Made by a program: the position numbers and the translations under genes. A stretch of DNA of 5,599 nt from Clostridia bacterium (lineage in GTDB: Bacteria > Bacillota > Clostridia > RGIG6154), in the NCBI GenBank assembly GCA_017622395.1, contig JAGARF010000021.1, positions 1 to 5,599 of the forward strand, in the 5' to 3' direction. Positions 5,590 through 5,599 of this stretch are shown piece by piece. Numbering within the stretch: the first letter of the stretch is position 1; every line of letters starts with the position of its first letter. The notes under the pieces were generated by a model that worked only from the letters and a program-made list of their open reading frames with translations, did no database searches and had not been told where the DNA came from.

Positions 5590-5599
5590 ATGTTTATAT

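Overview
The window reads as a low-GC Bacillota genome, most likely a gut-type member of the Clostridia. The signs are strong AAGGAG-type ribosome binding sites, near-consensus sigma-A promoters with 17-nt spacers, a Gram-positive style lipoprotein, a TTG start, and A+T-rich codon use. This placement is inference from style and gene content; no marker gene settles the genus.

Left part, minus strand (reading right to left): a predicted operon ybaK - argS - mscL. A promoter at 2596-2624 sits so close to ybaK that the mRNA would be nearly leaderless. ybaK (tRNA deacylase) is followed after 14 nt by argS (arginyl-tRNA synthetase). After argS comes an unusual 220-bp array (130-349) of short hairpins separated by a constant heptamer, then the start of mscL, which runs off the left edge.

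Right part, plus strand: a divergent promoter (2675-2703) drives a PpiC/parvulin-type foldase lipoprotein (2744-3832), closed by an intrinsic terminator. A perfect-consensus promoter (3870-3898) follows directly and drives argF (ornithine carbamoyltransferase). carA (small subunit of carbamoyl-phosphate synthase) follows after 74 nt that hold a compact hairpin. CarA makes carbamoyl phosphate together with CarB, and ArgF uses it to make citrulline, so argF-carA is an arginine biosynthesis unit. argS, which charges tRNA with arginine, lies nearby on the other strand.

Two things stand out. First, the hairpin array: nine palindromes of unrelated sequence but similar architecture, with four ATGAATT spacers on the left and four AATTCAT spacers on the right, so the whole block is a mirror-like inverted structure. 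Second, carA does not continue as CarA: after about residue 189 the glutaminase domain is replaced by a 35-residue cationic, tryptophan-rich tail of different base composition and then a stop, 10 bases before the window ends. This may be a real rearrangement or insertion, or an assembly misjoin at a contig edge; the sequence alone cannot decide. Everything else looks like ordinary housekeeping DNA.
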